Program-made: the position numbers and the translations under genes
Assembly (NCBI GenBank): GCA_014885115.2
Contig: WKLE02000594.1
Location: 18,369-32,686 of the forward strand
Direction: 5' to 3'
DNA: 14,318 nt
Source of the DNA: Asterionellopsis glacialis
Lineage: Eukaryota; Bacillariophyta; Plagiogrammaphyceae; Rhaphoneidales; Asterionellopsidaceae
The notes under the pieces: model-generated
Databases searched by the model: none
Told to the model about the DNA's origin: nothing
Seen by the model: the letters and a program-made list of their open reading frames with translations, nothing else
Shown here: positions 1 to 8,129 of the stretch, in pieces
How positions within the stretch are numbered: position 1 is the first letter of the stretch
How the letters are laid out: each line of letters starts with the position of its first letter

Positions 1-357
1 ACCTAGAGCAGCAACCTCTTGTTGCTCACTGGTTGTGTTACTGGGAAACTAAAAGAATACTAGAGGACTAGAGCTGTAATGAAAATTGCTAATATCAATA
101 TAATATATAGAAATTCTTTTTCCAAAATTGGTAGTAGAGATTCTTCAGCATTCCAAGGAGGTGCTGTTTCTCAAAGAAATACTTTTTCTCTCTCCAGTTG
201 CTTACTTTGATACATTAGAGTCTAATTTTGATTTTTCTCATTCAACAAAAATAGAATAACAACAAAACTGTGGTCAAAGGACAAACATTTACACAGAATA
301 GTACATCAAAGGAAAATAGTAGCAAAAATTTGATCTACTGCCAGTACTAAGTACCTC

Positions 358-390
358 TACTACTATTATTAGCTAGTAGTACCCTACTAC
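358..390. repeat. Overlapping short inverted repeats (alternative hairpins)
   Basis: TACTACTA at 358-365 pairs perfectly with TAGTAGTA at 374-381 across an 8-base loop. The second arm (GTAGTA, 376-381) also pairs with TACTAC at 385-390 across three bases, so the two hairpins exclude each other. Just before, GTACT-A-AGTAC (344-354) is another odd palindrome. The role is unknown; the low-complexity TAC/TAG content makes chance a real possibility. Confidence 0.5.
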
Positions 391-840
391 AGCATTGTTG
401 CTAGAGATGATGGATGTGAAGGATTAAGTTGCACAGTGAAATATTTCTATTTCACAGAAATTCGCATTTTAAAAATTCAATATTGTCTTGTGAATCATAG
501 TATTTAAAAAAAATTATTCCTGTTCATTTTACATTATCTCTCTGCTCCTGTTCTCTCTATAGTTTAGAACTTATCTGAAAGAATGAGGAATACTATACAT
601 CTTGATTTTCCATTCAACACTCCCTATAATGGAACTAAAGCATGAAAAGTTTTTGACTTATACAGGGATTGTGAGTAATGGGGGAAGAAGTGCCATTACC
701 CGGTAGAAGATGAGAAGTGTTAGAAAGACCCTCACACACACCTCAAAACTAGTCTATTGTCTGTGCTGTGAGTCTGTCTCTACGGGTTTTGAAGTTTTGT
801 TGGGAGTGAGTCAGCTACAGGTTCTCGTAGAGATCCTAGG

Positions 841-1152
841 GTACAGGGGTACGAGCAAGAAAAGATCTTGGGAGATAGCCCCTCTGTAGTTCCCTACCTA
901 CTCATGTACCACCCATACTTGAACTGTGTACTTCGTACGAATCTGTAATTAGATTGGGTTTGGTACTAAGAAGTACAGTAGAAATCTGAGTACCAGATGA
1001 AACCCGGAAAAAATCATCTTGAAGAAGAGCCAGTTGATTGGCCTCGAAACATTTAGCTGACAATCTGTTATAGTGACACATATCATGTAATTTGATTGGC
1101 TAGAGGTTCTAGTAAAATGTTTAGTAAAATCTGTATCTGGTACCTAAGGTAC
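841..1152. promoter_or_regulatory. GTAC-rich cluster upstream of the aureochrome gene
   Basis: Ten GTAC tetramers start at 841, 849, 906, 928, 935, 963, 973, 990, 1140 and 1149. A random 312-bp stretch would hold about one. Some are arranged as dyads: GTACT/AGTAC at 963-976 with a 4-base gap, and GTACCT-A-AGGTAC at 1140-1152. GTAC is the core bound by SBP-domain factors in green plants and algae (for example the Chlamydomonas copper-response regulator). Whether any such factor acts here is unknown; the regulatory role is inferred only from density, symmetry and position. Confidence 0.4.
1034..1100. promoter_or_regulatory. Repeated inverted CCAAT boxes
   Basis: The 9-mer TTGATTGGC occurs twice, at 1034-1042 and 1092-1100, and a third ATTGG lies at 953-957. 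Read on the other strand each is a CCAAT box, the core bound by NF-Y type factors in eukaryotes. They lie about 380-520 bp before the aureochrome ATG, which is plausible for a proximal promoter if the 5' untranslated region is long. Confidence 0.4.
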
Positions 1153-1476
1153 GCACGAGCTCGTAAATCAAGAACGCTTGGAGTTTTAGAGAATGATTTT
1201 TGCGATACATAGCCCGCCCATCATCAATATCCCCATCAACTAAAAACATACGAGCGAAACCAAACGCTCCCTTGCTAGTGGGTCTTTCAGACTATTTTCC
1301 TTCGCTTGTCTGTTGTGTCTTGTGTGTCGTTGCATCGGCACAGATCTACGATAGACAGCTCCGTAACTCAACCACGGACCATCAAAGAGACCCATCGATC
1401 ACCCTTCGCTTGGACACGACAAGGTGGAAGCAACTAAGCATTCGCTGTGCAACGATAAGACAGATCAGTATACACG

Positions 1477-3024
1477 ATGTCAGAGCAACCTCCTGTACCT
1501 CTCTTTGCTCCTGGTGGGAACGCTGATGATCAGAATGTCCCCGGGATGAGTACGGCTACTGCTGCAGCTGTAGCTCAGCGTGGTACACCGGCAACTCTGA
1601 ACTTGGATGATATTTTTGGTGATTGTTTCTTCACTCCTGACGGTGAAACTGTATTTCAGGGTGAGGAGATTCAAGACAGTGTGCTTCCCTCTGGTGAAGG
1701 ACAGAATGTTGCCAATGTTGCTAGTAAGCTTGACCCTAGCACGCAGAGCTATCAAGCTGTACAGGCTGCTGGAGGTATCCAAACAACCAATCTTGATAAA
1801 CCTGGACAACGAGCATCTGTGATGGGAACATCGGGGTCCACGACTGCTCCGTCAGCTGCACCAAAACAATCCGTTCCCTTCCAACAGCCACCTCAACGTC
1901 AACATCACATGCAGTTTGCCACTCCAGCAAGTGCTAGCGCACTCAAGAAAAGGAGTAGAAACACAACGGCTGGAAGGAGCAGTAGTGAGCGCAAAATGAG
2001 TGAACAACAAAAGGTCGAGAGGAGGTGCGTAATTCGTATTGGCTGATTGAAGCATGGTGTTGTGGGTTTTGAATACTTTTCATGCAGAAGCAGTGAAGGG
2101 TTTTCCCTTGGGAATGACCCTTACTGCACTCTCTGCAAGAGCAAAAAGAAAAGGAGCAATGCACAATCACCAATAAACGACAACTCTCGTACGACATGTT
2201 TCATTCCTCACAATTTACTTTACGATTGTATGAAACATCTCACAATATATTCATTTTGCTTTGTTTCATTCTTGCTTCTTATTTATTGTTTTTGTATTAT
2301 ATTATGTAGGGAACGTAATCGTGAACATGCAAAGCGTTCTCGTATTCGTAAGAAGTTCCTTTTGGAATCACTTCAACAATCTGTGGCACTCCTCAAGGAA
2401 GAAAATGATAAACTTCGAGACTCTATTCGGTCTCATCTTGGTAATGATGAGGCTGAAACTCTTTTGAAGCAGGGACTATCGGAACAGGCTGCCGGTGGCG
2501 GACTCATTGCCTCCACCGCTGGCGATGCCAATAAAGTTTTGGATGATCCTGATTTTTCATTCATCAAGGCATTGCAAACAGCACAACAGAACTTTGTTGT
2601 TACTGATCCATCACTTCCTGACAACCCTATTGTCTATGCTACTCAGGGCTTCCTCAACCTTACAGGTTATACACTTGATCAAGTACTTGGACGTAATTGT
2701 CGATTCCTTCAGGGACCCGAGACGGACCCCAAGGCTGTTGAAAAGATTCGACGTGCTATTGAAGAAGGTAATGACATGTCTGTGTGTTTATTAAATTACC
2801 GTGTTGATGGATCAACATTTTGGAATCAATTCTTCATTGCAGCCTTACGGGATGCATCAGGTAACATTACCAATTATGTTGGTGTTCAGTGTAAAGTATC
2901 TGACCAATACGCAGCCAATGTATGCAAGAAACAAGAAGAAGAGGCAGCAGCTGCCGCCGCGCAACAAAAAGAAGGCGACGGTGTTGATGATGAGGACAAC
3001 ATCAACATGGAAGGTACATCATAG
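1477..3024 (+). CDS. Aureochrome: blue-light photoreceptor and bZIP transcription factor (two exons)
   Basis: Join 1477-2024 and 2310-3024, giving 420 aa. The ATG is preceded in frame by TAA at 1456-1458, which bounds the start unless there is an upstream intron. Residues 1-175 are Gln/Ser/Pro-rich with an acidic motif (LDDIFGD). The bZIP follows: basic region about 179-198 (core NREHAKRSR), then leucines at 204, 211 and 218 in heptad spacing. The LOV domain spans about 270-390. It has NCRFLQG with photoactive Cys313, and Asn345, Asn355 and Gln376 at the usual FMN-contact positions, so it should be photochemically competent. The C-terminal tail is Ala/Gln-rich, then acidic. The bZIP-then-LOV order is diagnostic of aureochromes, nuclear proteins in which blue light promotes dimerisation and binding to TGACGT sites. 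The strong LOV match and long tail suggest the AUREO1 type rather than AUREO2, but the subtype is my inference. Confidence 0.96.
2025..2309 (+). other. Spliceosomal intron in the aureochrome gene
   Basis: The donor is AG|GTGCGT at 2024/2025 and the acceptor is TATGTAG|G at 2309/2310. Splicing joins the two halves of one Arg codon (phase 2, residue 183) and restores an unbroken bZIP basic region (KVERRERNREHAKR), which makes the boundaries nearly certain. The intron is 285 bp, a multiple of three, and T-rich towards its 3' end. The only in-frame stop if it is retained is TGA at 2044-2046, which would leave a 189-residue protein without a zipper or LOV domain. Confidence 0.93.
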
Positions 3025-3304
3025 GAGGATCTCTTGCTTTCCTTGTTTGGTTTGATGGTTCTATTAAAATGTTCGTGATGAAAACAATTGAAGCTTTGAG
3101 CTGTGAAGTGCAGTGAGTAAAGTACAGGATGGGTTGATATGGAGGTGCATTTTTAGAATTAGTCAATGTAATAATTCAGATATCAGACTGTGATGGATGT
3201 TGTGTCTAGAGGACAAAATATCCCAAAAAAATGATTTTCTAAATATTCGACTGTCACTAAGGAAAAAGAAGATTTTTGTGGGTGTGTAGATGTTATAAAA
3301 GGAA

Positions 3305-3360
3305 TCATATCTCTCCATGAGACGCAACATCAAAATATAAATAACGCTAAAGAGATATGA
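3305..3360. repeat. Inverted repeat with 10-bp perfect arms
   Basis: TCATATCTCT at 3305-3314 and AGAGATATGA at 3351-3360 are exact reverse complements, separated by a 36-base AT-rich loop. It begins 281 bp after the aureochrome stop codon and could lie in its 3' untranslated region, where it would form a stem-loop. The function is unknown. Confidence 0.5.
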
Positions 3361-3922
3361 AACTTTGGGGTACCTTTGTTTATCATTTTTCTGACGTACA
3401 CGGTTTCATTTTCTTGTTTCTTTCACAAAGGAATCGGCCAGGGTTGTCATCTTGTGTTTTACAATTAGTTATGTTGGGCTTTGTTTTCTGTAAATAATTG
3501 GGCATAGGTAGTAAATAGGCACACCACTTTTGATGGACATTATATTGATTTGATATTTTTGGTTGATTCACCGATAAAGCTCGGAGCTGAGGCGTTTGTC
3601 AAGCAGGAGGTTTACACCCGAAGAATAATTACATCTTTGCCTATAGTACAGATTTTTGTTCTACCCGAACAGGAGTCTTCCGCTCAACAGACCATACAGA
3701 GAAATACTCTATCGTGAATCTTGTAGTATCTCCGATGAATCTACATGATCCGTTAATACAAAGGGTCCTTCGAAACCTTTAACTCTCGAGAAGGGTTGGA
3801 AAAGGATCCAAAAACTAAGCGAAAGATTTAAATGCTCAGGTGTAATGAAAAATGAAACAAGGAGTGGGAGAACCAAGCTATAGCTACATCTTATTTTATC
3901 AATTGACATATCCGCTCATTTG

Positions 3923-3937
3923 TCCTAAATTTTAGGA
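3923..3937. repeat. Odd 15-bp palindrome
   Basis: TCCTAAA-T-TTTAGGA is a perfect dyad with a single central base. It lies about 160 bp beyond the stop codon of the minus-strand gene at 4095-4616, between two convergent genes. It could be a 3'-end or protein-binding site; nothing more can be said. Confidence 0.35.
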
Positions 3938-4094
3938 AAGCTCAATGTTTATTTCTTTTAACCTTGACTCTTGTAAAGAGGCAAACAAAAACGACCCAAT
4001 GCTTTACAATATATATACAACATGTGTTACCTATCATATAATATATCGTACTGAAAAAAACCCTATTGTACAAATCCATATCATCTCTCTTTCC

Positions 4095-4616
4095 TTAGCC
4101 ACATAATCCTGATTTAGTATGATCTTCATCATCTGATTCTTCATCAGGATCATCATGGATATCATCAGGAACCACAGGTGGCAAGGATGGGAAGGAAACA
4201 CCCTCCAAATCAGGAATATCATTTTCTACTTCAGATGTTGCTGCCAACAGAGCTTCGAGTTCTGCAATGCCGCTTTTCAGACGCGACATTTCATTTTCTA
4301 CTGCTACTGCTGTTCGTACTGCAATTTGTTCTGTTGTATCTTGAGATGGAGACTTGCGCTTTCGACTGCTGCTGTCTTCAGTCTTCGTCGCGAAAGCAGC
4401 AGGTGATCCTTCGTTTGCAGATGAGGAAGAAGACTCGGCACTGTTTGTCGGAGATGTATTCCCCAGGGCAGAACGGATGGCATTGAAATTATCCTTTATC
4501 TCTTTCGATAGGACGTCGTCGTCGCCATCGTCGGCGCGTGGACCATTATCATCTTTCTCCACGTGTAAAGGTGGAAATAATGTGCGCATGGGTTGTTGTA
4601 GTCCTACGTGTGCCAT
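4095..4616 (-). CDS. Small acidic protein of unknown function, probably nuclear
   Basis: I do not recognise the family. The 173-residue frame starts with an ATG at 4616-4614, bounded upstream by an in-frame TAA at 4628-4626, and ends with TAA at 4095-4097. Visible parts are an N-terminal stretch with the motif QPMRTLFPPL (8-17), an acidic run (DDGDDD, 29-34), a Ser-rich segment around 53-70 (SSSSS at 62-66), a short basic cluster RKRK (85-88) that could be a nuclear signal, a probable coiled coil (about 97-127) and an Asp/Glu-rich tail (151-166). That composition resembles small chromatin-, transcription- or RNA-associated adaptors, but no function can be assigned. The opposite strand has only weak overlapping frames, and no intron is needed. 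It is convergent with the aureochrome gene and divergent from the MYB gene. Confidence 0.72.
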   Translation of the reverse strand: MAHVGLQQPMRTLFPPLHVEKDDNGPRADDGDDDVLSKEIKDNFNAIRSALGNTSPTNSAESSSSSANEGSPAAFATKTEDSSSRKRKSPSQDTTEQIAVRTAVAVENEMSRLKSGIAELEALLAATSEVENDIPDLEGVSFPSLPPVVPDDIHDDPDEESDDEDHTKSGLCG

Positions 4617-5324
4617 ATAAAATATTTATAAAGGAGAGAAGAGGAATGTAAAGAGCGAGAAAGATCTAGCTTGTAGAGAATCTTTCCGGATGTTTTAATT
4701 CTTTGTTTTCTTCTTTCAAAAGTACTGTAAGTATCAAAGAAGTCTGCATCAGATGATGATGATGAAAGTAAAATAACAGCACAGGAATAAAGAATTAAAC
4801 ACAGTCAGTTACGAATTGTCGTTGCTTCTTGTGTGAGAAAAGGATATACCAATGAAGACGAAAGGATCAAACAAACAGAAAGCTTTTTGTGCTTAATAAT
4901 GCGATTCGGTTCGGATCTGGACCAAACGTTTTGTCGTCGTACGTATGGTTTGTATGATAAAAGTCTTGTGCCGGCAGTACAAAAGGATTTTGAAAAAAAC
5001 AGGATCTTGTTCATTTTACTGGATCCTGGTTGGATGATGTCATACAAGGACGACCATGCCGCACAACAAGAGAAAAAAATCTTCAACCTGTGGGAGGAAA
5101 CCCGGATGGGGCGGAGACTTTCTACAGAAAATTTCATATGTACATAGAACCAGTATACAGTTCCAAGTACGAACATCAAAGTGGGCTGTTTTTTTTTCTG
5201 TGCAGGAGACGTACCGAGCAAGAATGACGAGATGAATCGACGATTGTCGTCGGATGTAGATGTCTTGACAAAATCAATGCTCTTCGCTTTGACGTTTGAT
5301 TCAGGCAACGCAATCGCCGCTTAT

Positions 5325-5343
5325 CCCCTTTCTTCCAAAGGGG
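5325..5343. repeat. Perfect 7-bp hairpin
   Basis: CCCCTTT at 5325-5331 and AAAGGGG at 5337-5343 pair perfectly around a 5-base loop, followed by a GC-rich GGCGCG. It stands out as a GC-rich stem in mixed sequence. It is about 1.1 kb before the MYB start and 0.7 kb before the start of the divergent gene. The role is unknown. Confidence 0.4.
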
Positions 5344-5720
5344 GCGCGATCTGGCCTTGATACAAACGATCAATTCGTTAGAACAACACAGTGTTTCCTT
5401 CTTTCGAAGCAGAGTAGACCAACAAGATCTTCAATTTTGTGTCTGTTGGCCTAGGAAAGCACGGGAGTCAACTACTGGGGTTCCCGAGTGTTGACAACCC
5501 GAAAACTGAACGTCGAGGCATCGATATCTGGGATGCCCGTCCCATGCCACGTACTCGTGAAATTGATTTTCGGCAAGCAGAATGCGGAATGTGGAATTGA
5601 TGAATAATTTTATTTCAAGATTTTACATCTTGTTGCAAGTCTGTCAGGTTGCCGGTTACTTTTGACGGGAGCAGACAGACAACCCCACAACCAATCAACT
5701 TTTGATCAGTCTCAGTTCTT

Positions 5721-5762
5721 GAGTTCGGAGTTCTTCACGAGTTCTGGAGTTCTGGAGTTCTC
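5721..5762. repeat. Short tandem GAGTTC repeats
   Basis: GAGTTC starts at 5721, 5728, 5739, 5747 and 5755; the last three form 8-bp tandem units (GAGTTCTG, GAGTTCTG, GAGTTCTC). A looser GACTTCT pattern continues to about 5775. The alternation of TTC with GGA resembles a heat-shock element, but true GAA blocks are missing. It may simply be a degenerate minisatellite. Confidence 0.45.
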
Positions 5763-6008
5763 GACTTCTGACTTCTTGCTTTCGTTCGTGCCTCTTGAGT
5801 CTGGAGCGTGGTTCTACTCTAACTCTAATGAGTTCGATAGTCATTGTGACATCAGCGTGACATATCGAAGCTATGTGACGACAGGGATAGCCAACTGTAT
5901 TTCGGCAGTTGATGACATTCAGTAATATATCAAAAACAGCTACTTACGACATTGCAGCTACTCATATGAAAATAATCTGCAAAATTTCTCATAGTAAGAC
6001 GTCAGGTG

Positions 6009-6030
6009 CATTGACACGGACGTGTCAATG
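6009..6030. repeat. Perfect 10-bp dyad upstream of the MYB gene
   Basis: CATTGACACG at 6009-6018 and CGTGTCAATG at 6021-6030 are exact reverse complements separated by only GA. A 2-base centre suits a binding site for a dimeric protein; as RNA it would form an 8-bp stem with a 6-base loop. It lies about 405 bp before the MYB start codon and next to an ACGTCA (5999-6004). Confidence 0.6.
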
Positions 6031-6075
6031 AGTGGCTTCGAGCCGCGGTCACGGTACGAACCTGTTGTGGAGCGA

Positions 6076-6116
6076 GTACCTGGTAGTCCTACAGGTACCG
6101 TACCTGGTAGTAGGAC
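6076..6116. repeat. Nested palindrome and direct repeat upstream of the MYB gene
   Basis: CAGGTAC-C-GTACCTG at 6092-6106 is a perfect odd palindrome. It sits inside a longer stem: GTCCTAC (6086-6092) pairs with GTAGGAC (6110-6116), with a few unpaired bases on one side. The 12-mer GTACCTGGTAGT also occurs directly repeated at 6076-6087 and 6100-6111, 24 bp apart. The core resembles the mirror-ordered GTACCT-A-AGGTAC found upstream of the aureochrome gene. Confidence 0.55.
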
Positions 6117-6137
6117 CTAAGAGAGCTCCCTTCTCGA

Positions 6138-6194
6138 CCATCCGACACATATACGTAGACTGCAACGTTCATTTAGTACTGGAGTGTCGGATGG
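6138..6194. repeat. Inverted repeat with 11-bp perfect arms
   Basis: CCATCCGACAC at 6138-6148 and GTGTCGGATGG at 6184-6194 are exact reverse complements across a 35-base loop. The pairing GACAC/GTGTC is shared with the dyad at 6009-6030. It lies 240-297 bp before the MYB start codon. It could be a pair of binding sites in opposite orientation or a stem-loop in a leader transcript. Confidence 0.55.
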
Positions 6195-6434
6195 GCCTGT
6201 GAGGAATGGGCGATGAGAATATGAAAAAAATTCAGAATTTTATGATTGGAATTCGGTAGGAACTCGTAGAAAAGCTTCGTAGAAGTCAAGTAGAAAGTTT
6301 TATCGGAGGCTGTTCAACCACGAGCAAATCTTGAAATTCTTGTCATATCCTGACACTTCGACTTCGACTTGCGGAAAAACCAAAGACGGGATCGGAACTG
6401 ATGGCAGAGCGGTTCCCTCCACCAACAATTTTGA

Positions 6435-8129
6435 ATGAACAGCGATTGCCAAAGAAACGGAAACGAAGTACAGAGTACGGCATCAGGTGACAAACAAAAG
6501 GAAGAGAAGGAGAGCAGAGCAGGAAGTACAACGACGACGACTTTGCCATTGTCAACATCAGGGACTACAGAACACAGGATGATGGCGGTCCTCCCTACTG
6601 CCGGTGTACGGCACGTCGCTGTAGCGCCAGCTGTTGAAAATTGCGAATACCCGCACGACTCCCCTGGTAGACTTTCTACAGCGATTTCTACGTCGGTAGC
6701 GGCAAATCCCGGGTCTGAGACTTCTGCTTCTTCCGACCACGTCGTTAGCCACATCAGAACAAACTCAGCAACAAGGAGTGAAGTTGGTGTGAGAGCCGAG
6801 CCATCAACTTCATCAACAACACAGAACATAGGAACACCATCAGTAGCACAACAAACATCACAGCACCAGTCATCATCTCATATACAAGAGAGTGGAAGCG
6901 AAATGGCAGTAGCAGCTGTACCGTTACCTCCAGGTCCCGTAATTCGGAGATCTGTAAATGTTCCGTCGGAAAATTCGAATTTTCGTCAACAAACCGCAGG
7001 TGAAGTGCCTGGCCCTGAACGATCAGCAACCCAGTCAAGTATGCAAAGTATGCAAAGAACTTCAGTTGCGAATCTTCCTCAATCAATGGTTTTGCAGCCG
7101 GCAGTACCCACGACAGCCAATCCAGAATCTAAGTTAGTTGTTATACCAACACCAAAGAAGGAATCGAAAAGTCCCTCCGAGCACCGTCCACGAAAGCGGA
7201 AGTTACAAACGAAACCAGGTCAAACGTCTGGTCGTTGGACACATGAAGAACATCAAGCCTTTCTAGAGGGTCTTAAGATCTTCGGTCGGGAATGGAAGAA
7301 AGTTGCTGAACGCATTCCGACAAGAACATCCGCACAAATTCGTTCTCATGCCCAAAAGTACTTTTCGAAACTTGCACGTGAAGAAACTATGACACTTGAT
7401 CCCGAATCTCCACAACCAGGCGGCTTCAACTCAATTTCACCTGAAATACAACAACCATTGCCACCCTCTACACAACAACGAGTTGAACAGATCCTGAATG
7501 ACCCAACAGGTGCACAACGGGAGGTTGAGGATACTCTCAGGGCCTTACGTGAACGATACCGTCAATTACAGATTCGTCTCGAACAACGCCAGCGTGCGCG
7601 ACAAGCCCGTACTGGTGGTCCAAGCAATGTTGTGGAAAATGATAACGAAGATAGCAACACCGCACAACATCAACACCACCGTCGAAACCGACAAGATATG
7701 GAAAGGCGAAAGGCATTCTCTGCCTCCATGGAAGACTCCTCTTCAACGACAAGTGGAGCGAGTTATCAGCATCAACATCAAGCAGATGATGATATGTCAT
7801 CAGTGTCATCGCACTTGTCAGCATCATTGGCGACTTTATCACGTGCACAAGAATTCCGTGATGACGAACTCCTTGCTGTGCATGTGCTGGGAGAGGCAAT
7901 GCCACGTAGTGCCAGTAGTCATGATTTGGCTTGTGCTGGAGGTCGACCTGAAGAAAGTAAAACAGATGAAACGAATCAATCGTCATCACAGGAAACTTCC
8001 GCTTCCTCTGGCGCCGCTGCTGTTCCGCCAAACAAAACGCCTTCTCCGGTGGACTCGAAAAAAAGGAGAAGATCCGACGGTGGGGAAGACGACTCGACGA
8101 ATGACGAAGATGAAGGCATGGTAATGTAA
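6435..8129 (+). CDS. Single-repeat MYB transcription factor, SHAQKYF class
   Basis: The protein is 564 aa. The ATG directly follows an in-frame TGA (6432-6434), so this start is firm unless an upstream intron exists. Residues 1-245 are Ser/Thr/Gln-rich and probably disordered. A basic signal HRPRKRK (250-256) precedes one MYB repeat at 267-313, with Trp268 and Trp287 in place and the recognition helix carrying SHAQKYF (304-310). This signature defines the plant/algal MYB-related class that includes CCA1, LHY and REVEILLE, DNA-binding regulators often tied to circadian or light control. A probable coiled coil (363-392, Arg/Gln-rich) may mediate dimerisation. The rest is Ser/Gln/His-rich, ending in KKRRR (542-546) and an acidic tail. 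The family assignment is firm. Nothing outside the MYB repeat links it to the circadian subgroup, so its targets are unknown. No intron is visible. Confidence 0.92.
   Translation: MNSDCQRNGNEVQSTASGDKQKEEKESRAGSTTTTTLPLSTSGTTEHRMMAVLPTAGVRHVAVAPAVENCEYPHDSPGRLSTAISTSVAANPGSETSASSDHVVSHIRTNSATRSEVGVRAEPSTSSTTQNIGTPSVAQQTSQHQSSSHIQESGSEMAVAAVPLPPGPVIRRSVNVPSENSNFRQQTAGEVPGPERSATQSSMQSMQRTSVANLPQSMVLQPAVPTTANPESKLVVIPTPKKESKSPSEHRPRKRKLQTKPGQTSGRWTHEEHQAFLEGLKIFGREWKKVAERIPTRTSAQIRSHAQKYFSKLAREETMTLDPESPQPGGFNSISPEIQQPLPPSTQQRVEQILNDPTGAQREVEDTLRALRERYRQLQIRLEQRQRARQARTGGPSNVVENDNEDSNTAQHQHHRRNRQDMERRKAFSASMEDSSSTTSGASYQHQHQADDDMSSVSSHLSASLATLSRAQEFRDDELLAVHVLGEAMPRSASSHDLACAGGRPEESKTDETNQSSSQETSASSGAAAVPPNKTPSPVDSKKRRRSDGGEDDSTNDEDEGMVM

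Larger units (their letters stand above)
1..1476. other. Non-coding region upstream of the aureochrome gene
   Basis: No convincing gene is seen here. The reading frames are short, mostly lack an ATG, and show no recognisable domain. The stretch is AT-rich up to about 700 and more mixed after that. It holds an overlapping hairpin set at 358-390, a dense group of GTAC tetramers at 841-1152, three inverted CCAAT boxes (ATTGG at 953-957, 1037-1041 and 1095-1099), an odd palindrome at 1140-1152 and a 10-bp palindrome ACGAGCTCGT at 1155-1164. The last few hundred bases are presumably the promoter and 5' untranslated region of the aureochrome gene; the transcription start cannot be placed. Confidence 0.7.
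3025..4094. other. Spacer between convergent genes
   Basis: This holds the 3' flanks of the aureochrome gene and of the minus-strand gene ending at 4095. Two minus-strand frames of about 60 codons (3383-3571 and 3709-3909) show no domain or useful composition, so I call no gene. The region contains a 10-bp inverted repeat at 3305-3360, a palindrome AGCTATAGCT at 3876-3885 and an odd 15-bp palindrome at 3923-3937. A TGACGT lies at 3392-3397. Confidence 0.7.
4617..6434. other. Spacer between divergent genes (two promoter regions)
   Basis: The 1.8 kb lies between the starts of the minus-strand gene at 4616 and the MYB gene at 6435, so it should hold both promoters. A TATA-like TTATAAATA sits on the minus strand at 4631-4623, unusually close to the ATG. 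Frames at 4805-5308 (-), 4833-5147 (+) and 5662-5925 (+) all lack an ATG at the marked start and carry no recognisable domain. Other contents are a hairpin at 5325-5343, GAGTTC repeats at 5721-5762, a CCAAT at 5691-5695, TGACGT cores at 5290-5295 and, on the minus strand, 6004-5999, and three inverted repeats between 6009 and 6194. Confidence 0.65.

Noticed and set aside
1200..1526. Open frame of 108 codons overlapping the aureochrome start
   Set aside because: It begins with TTG, overlaps the true coding start in another frame and has no recognisable feature; it is probably 5' untranslated sequence.
2047..3024. A separate 325-codon gene starting after the first aureochrome exon
   Set aside because: Its first part is intron; the GT-AG boundaries restore a perfect aureochrome bZIP, so it is exon 2 of the same gene.
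3383..3909. Two minus-strand frames of about 60 codons
   Set aside because: Short, no domain, composition like translated AT-rich spacer; no support as genes.
4805..5308. Opposing frames of 167 (-) and 104 (+) codons
   Set aside because: Both start at non-ATG codons, overlap each other, and show no domain; treated as chance.
5662..5925. An 87-codon plus-strand frame
   Set aside because: It starts at TTG and its Phe/Ser-rich content comes from the GAGTTC repeats.
6314..6829. A 171-codon minus-strand frame across the MYB gene start
   Set aside because: It lies antisense to a well-supported MYB coding sequence and has no recognisable domain.
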